Position numbers and translations under genes: made by a program. A stretch of 7,692 nucleotides of DNA, from NCBI GenBank assembly GCA_964514665.1, contig CAZESH010000216.1, positions 1 to 7,692 on the forward strand. The letters are read 5' to 3'. Positions 5,943-7,692 of the stretch are shown here, in pieces. This stretch comes from CAZESH01 sp964514665. Lineage in GTDB: Bacteria; Bacillota; Bacilli; Paenibacillales; KCTC-25726. Under the pieces are notes generated by a model, which was given only the letters and a program-made list of their open reading frames with translations, had not been told where the DNA came from and did not search any database. Position 1 is the stretch's first letter; each line of letters begins with the position of its first letter.

Positions 5943-6983
5943 GTGTCCGATGCTTATAAATCCGCCGGTGTTGATATAACGGCGGGCAATGAAGCGGTAG
6001 AACGGATGAAGCACCATGTCAAGCGGACGTTTCGTCCCGAGGTGTTGACCGAGCTGGGGGGCTTCGGCGGGCTGTTCGGCCTTGACAAGTCGAAATATGA
6101 GGAGCCGGTGCTTGTATCCGGCACAGACGGGGTAGGCACGAAGCTGAAGCTGGCGTTTGCCATGGATAAGCACGACACAATCGGCATCGACGCCGTGGCC
6201 ATGTGTGTCAACGACATTGTCGTTTCCGGCGCGGAGCCGTTATTCTTCCTCGATTATCTGGCCTGCGGCAAGGTGGTGCCGGAGAAGATCGAGGCGATCG
6301 TCAAAGGCGTGTCGGACGGCTGCCTGCAGTCCGGCTGTGCCTTGATCGGAGGAGAAACGGCAGAGATGCCGGGCATGTACGCCGGCGGCGAATACGATAT
6401 CGCCGGTTTCTCCGTGGGCATTGTTGACCGCAAGCGGATGATTGACGGCTCCACGATCGCGCCAGGCGATGCGGTGATCGGCCTTGCCTCGAGCGGCGTG
6501 CACAGCAATGGATTCTCGCTGGTGCGCAAGCTGCTGCTCGAAGATAACGGATTGCAGCTCGATGCCCATATCGATGCTTTAGGCGGCAAGCTTGGCGATG
6601 TTCTGCTCACTCCTACGAAAATTTATGTCAAAACCGTGCTCAAGCTGATGAATGAGGTAAATTTGAAAGGCCTGTCCCATATTACGGGAGGCGGATTCAT
6701 CGAGAATATTCCACGGGTGCTGCCGGAGGGCGTGAACGTGCGCATCGATGCGGGGAGTTGGCCGGTTCATGCGGTATTCCAACTGATGCAAAGCTTGGGC
6801 GGTTTCAGCAATCACGATATGTTCCGCACTTTTAACATGGGCATCGGGATGGTCATGATCGTTCCCGAAGATCAGGCGCAAACCGCGGTTACCCTTGCCG
6901 GCGCCATGGGAGAGAAGGCTTATCGCATCGGGACCGTAACGGAAGGCGAGCGGATCGTCACCTTTGCGGGGATGGACGTATGA
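5943..6983 (+). CDS. purM: Phosphoribosylformylglycinamidine cyclo-ligase (AIR synthetase)
   Basis: The 346-residue product, the same length as I recall for B. subtilis PurM, closes the imidazole ring of FGAM with ATP to give AIR. It therefore uses the product of PurS/Q/L directly. The GTG at 5943 gives the typical N-terminus MSDAYKSAGVDITAGNEAVE; an in-frame GTG at 5934 overlaps the ribosome binding site and is rejected. Family blocks are SGTDGVGTKLKLA (59-71), GIDAVAMCVNDIVVSGAEPL (81-100), FFLDYLACGK (101-110), GCALIGGETAEMPGMY (131-146), LASSGVHSNGFSLVR (181-195), HITGGGFIENIPRVLPE (246-262) and MFRTFNMGIGM (293-303). All are intact. The fold is that of the PurM superfamily also seen twice within PurL. 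The stop TGA overlaps the purN start as ATGA, the tightest coupling in the window. Confidence 0.98.
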   Translation: MSDAYKSAGVDITAGNEAVERMKHHVKRTFRPEVLTELGGFGGLFGLDKSKYEEPVLVSGTDGVGTKLKLAFAMDKHDTIGIDAVAMCVNDIVVSGAEPLFFLDYLACGKVVPEKIEAIVKGVSDGCLQSGCALIGGETAEMPGMYAGGEYDIAGFSVGIVDRKRMIDGSTIAPGDAVIGLASSGVHSNGFSLVRKLLLEDNGLQLDAHIDALGGKLGDVLLTPTKIYVKTVLKLMNEVNLKGLSHITGGGFIENIPRVLPEGVNVRIDAGSWPVHAVFQLMQSLGGFSNHDMFRTFNMGIGMVMIVPEDQAQTAVTLAGAMGEKAYRIGTVTEGERIVTFAGMDV

Positions 6984-7603
6984 GCGTTGCTGTAAAGCCG
7001 ATGCGGATTGCGGTTTTCGCTTCCGGCAACGGAAGCAATTTTCAGGCGATCGCGGATGCCGTCGCAAGCGGGGAACTGGATGTCTCGCTTGAACTGCTTG
7101 TTTGCGATCGTCCCCAGGCAGCGGTAGTGGAGCGTGCACGCAAAGCCAATGTGGAGGTCTTCGCCTTCCGGCCGAAGGAATATGCGGCGAGGGAAGACTA
7201 TGAGCGGGAAATTTTGCAGCAGCTGAAGCAAAGACAGGTTGATTTGATCGTGCTGGCAGGCTACATGCGGCTGATTACACCGGTGTTGGTAGAGCCCTTT
7301 TACGGCAGAATGATCAATATTCACCCCTCTTTGCTCCCGTCATTCTCCGGCGTGAATGCAATTCGCGAGGCCTTTCAGTATGGAGTGAAGGTTACCGGTG
7401 TAACCGTGCATTTCGTCGACAGCGGTCTGGATACCGGCCCGATCATCGCGCAATCGCCTGTCGAGGTGCATGAAGCGGATACGGAAGAAACATTGACCGA
7501 GCGGATTCACCGCGAAGAGCACCGTTTGTTCCCGCGGGTCATTCGCTTGATCCATGAAGGACGCGTGTCGTTGGAGGGAAGAAAAGTACGGATATCCAAT
7601 TAA
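6980..7603 (+). CDS. purN: GAR formyltransferase, folate-dependent
   Basis: The 207-residue product transfers the formyl group of 10-formyltetrahydrofolate to GAR, giving FGAR, the substrate of PurS/Q/L. B. subtilis PurN is about 195 residues. The N-terminus has the phosphate-binding loop FASGNGSNFQAI (13-24). The catalytic set expected from E. coli PurN (Asn, His, Asp) appears as Asn113 and His115 in INIHPSLLP (112-120) and Asp151 in VDSGLDTGPI (146-155). The segment VTGVTVHFVD (138-147) is also typical. Residue 123 is Ser in SFSG, where Pro is usual. The start overlaps the purM stop as ATGA. The only purine-rich stretch before it is GGGGATGGA at 6968-6976, so translation probably depends on ribosomes leaving purM. 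An ATG at codon 8 (7001) has no ribosome binding site and is less likely. Presence of this gene implies folate-dependent rather than PurT-type formylation. Confidence 0.97.
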   Translation: MSVAVKPMRIAVFASGNGSNFQAIADAVASGELDVSLELLVCDRPQAAVVERARKANVEVFAFRPKEYAAREDYEREILQQLKQRQVDLIVLAGYMRLITPVLVEPFYGRMINIHPSLLPSFSGVNAIREAFQYGVKVTGVTVHFVDSGLDTGPIIAQSPVEVHEADTEETLTERIHREEHRLFPRVIRLIHEGRVSLEGRKVRISN

Positions 7604-7608
7604 AAATC

Positions 7609-7614
7609 GGGAGG
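7609..7614 (+). promoter_or_regulatory. Ribosome binding site of purH
   Basis: GGGAGG (7609-7614) in the 18-base gap after purN is 7 bases before the GTG at 7622. It supports that GTG as the purH start. Confidence 0.85.
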
Positions 7615-7621
7615 TACGATT

Positions 7622-7692
7622 GTGGCAATACGCAGAGCATTAATCAGTGTTTCGGATAAATCGGGGCTGGTTCCTTTTGCCGAGGAGCTGGC
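7622..7692 (+). CDS. purH: AICAR formyltransferase/IMP cyclohydrolase, N-terminal start (truncated by window end)
   Basis: Only 23 codons and two bases are visible, starting at GTG. The translation begins MAIRRALISVSDKSGLVPFA, the hallmark N-terminus of PurH, where the ALISVSDK stretch opens the MGS-like IMP cyclohydrolase domain. The complete family enzyme is about 510 residues and catalyses the last two steps to IMP: formylation of AICAR, then ring closure. Too little is visible to check catalytic residues. It is the expected neighbour after purN in this operon type, 18 bases downstream with a good ribosome binding site. The cut is the window edge, not a real truncation. Confidence 0.93.
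   Translation, partial: MAIRRALISVSDKSGLVPFAEEL

Noticed and set aside
4443..6173. A 576-codon open frame on the minus strand opposite purF and the start of purM.
   Set aside because: It is exactly codon-aligned with purF and purM, so its stops could arise only from sense codons TTA, CTA or TCA, which this G+C-rich organism seldom uses in these genes; it ends where purF has a TCA codon. Its translation resembles no family I know, and both genes opposite it are conserved enzymes.
1..7692. A search for a novel system: defence genes, mobile elements, CRISPR, riboswitch, tRNA or unexplained ORFs.
   Set aside because: Every base outside spacers of 17-42 bases is accounted for by nine recognised purine genes. 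No repeats, inserted genes or structured RNAs were seen by eye.

Overview
The window is an internal segment of a de novo purine (IMP) biosynthesis operon. All genes lie on the + strand in the order purB (3' end only), purC, purS, purQ, purL, purF, purM, purN, purH (5' end only). This matches the middle of the Bacillus subtilis purEKBCSQLFMNHD operon. The organism is most likely a Firmicute of the Bacillales. The evidence is the three-part PurS/PurQ/small-PurL FGAM synthase, a B. subtilis-type PurF with a propeptide and four iron-sulfur cysteines, strong GGAGG-type ribosome binding sites, and GTG starts for purM and purH. The fairly high G+C (mid-50s percent by eye), the long-form PurC and the long PurF propeptide fit Paenibacillaceae better than Bacillus itself. 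That placement is from memory of the families, not from a search.

Layout: positions 1-324 hold the C-terminal 107 residues of adenylosuccinate lyase. Positions 356-1240 hold SAICAR synthetase (PurC). Positions 1267-4440 hold the three FGAM synthase subunits PurS, PurQ and PurL. Positions 4425-5900 hold PRPP amidotransferase (PurF). Positions 5943-6983 hold AIR synthetase (PurM), and 6980-7603 hold GAR formyltransferase (PurN). From 7622 the first 23 codons of purH run off the window. Genes are separated by 17-42 bases or overlap (purQ/purL 23 nt, purL/purF 16 nt, purM/purN 4 nt), so no non-coding stretch exceeds 42 bases. I see no internal terminator, convincing internal promoter, riboswitch, RNA gene, mobile element, repeat array or CRISPR. 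In B. subtilis the PurR operator and guanine riboswitch lie ahead of purE; any equivalent here would be upstream of this window.

Pathway: PurF makes phosphoribosylamine from PRPP and glutamine. PurD (outside the window) makes GAR and PurN formylates it. PurS/Q/L amidates FGAR to FGAM, and PurM closes the imidazole ring to AIR. PurE/PurK (outside) carboxylate AIR, PurC adds aspartate, PurB removes fumarate, and PurH completes IMP.

This is an ordinary, well-conserved housekeeping region, and I found no undescribed system. The points worth a second look are modest: the long-form PurC in an otherwise Bacillus-like operon, the 31-residue PurF propeptide, the overlapping FGAM synthase and purF genes, an AT-rich purF-purM spacer, and one unusual residue in PurN.
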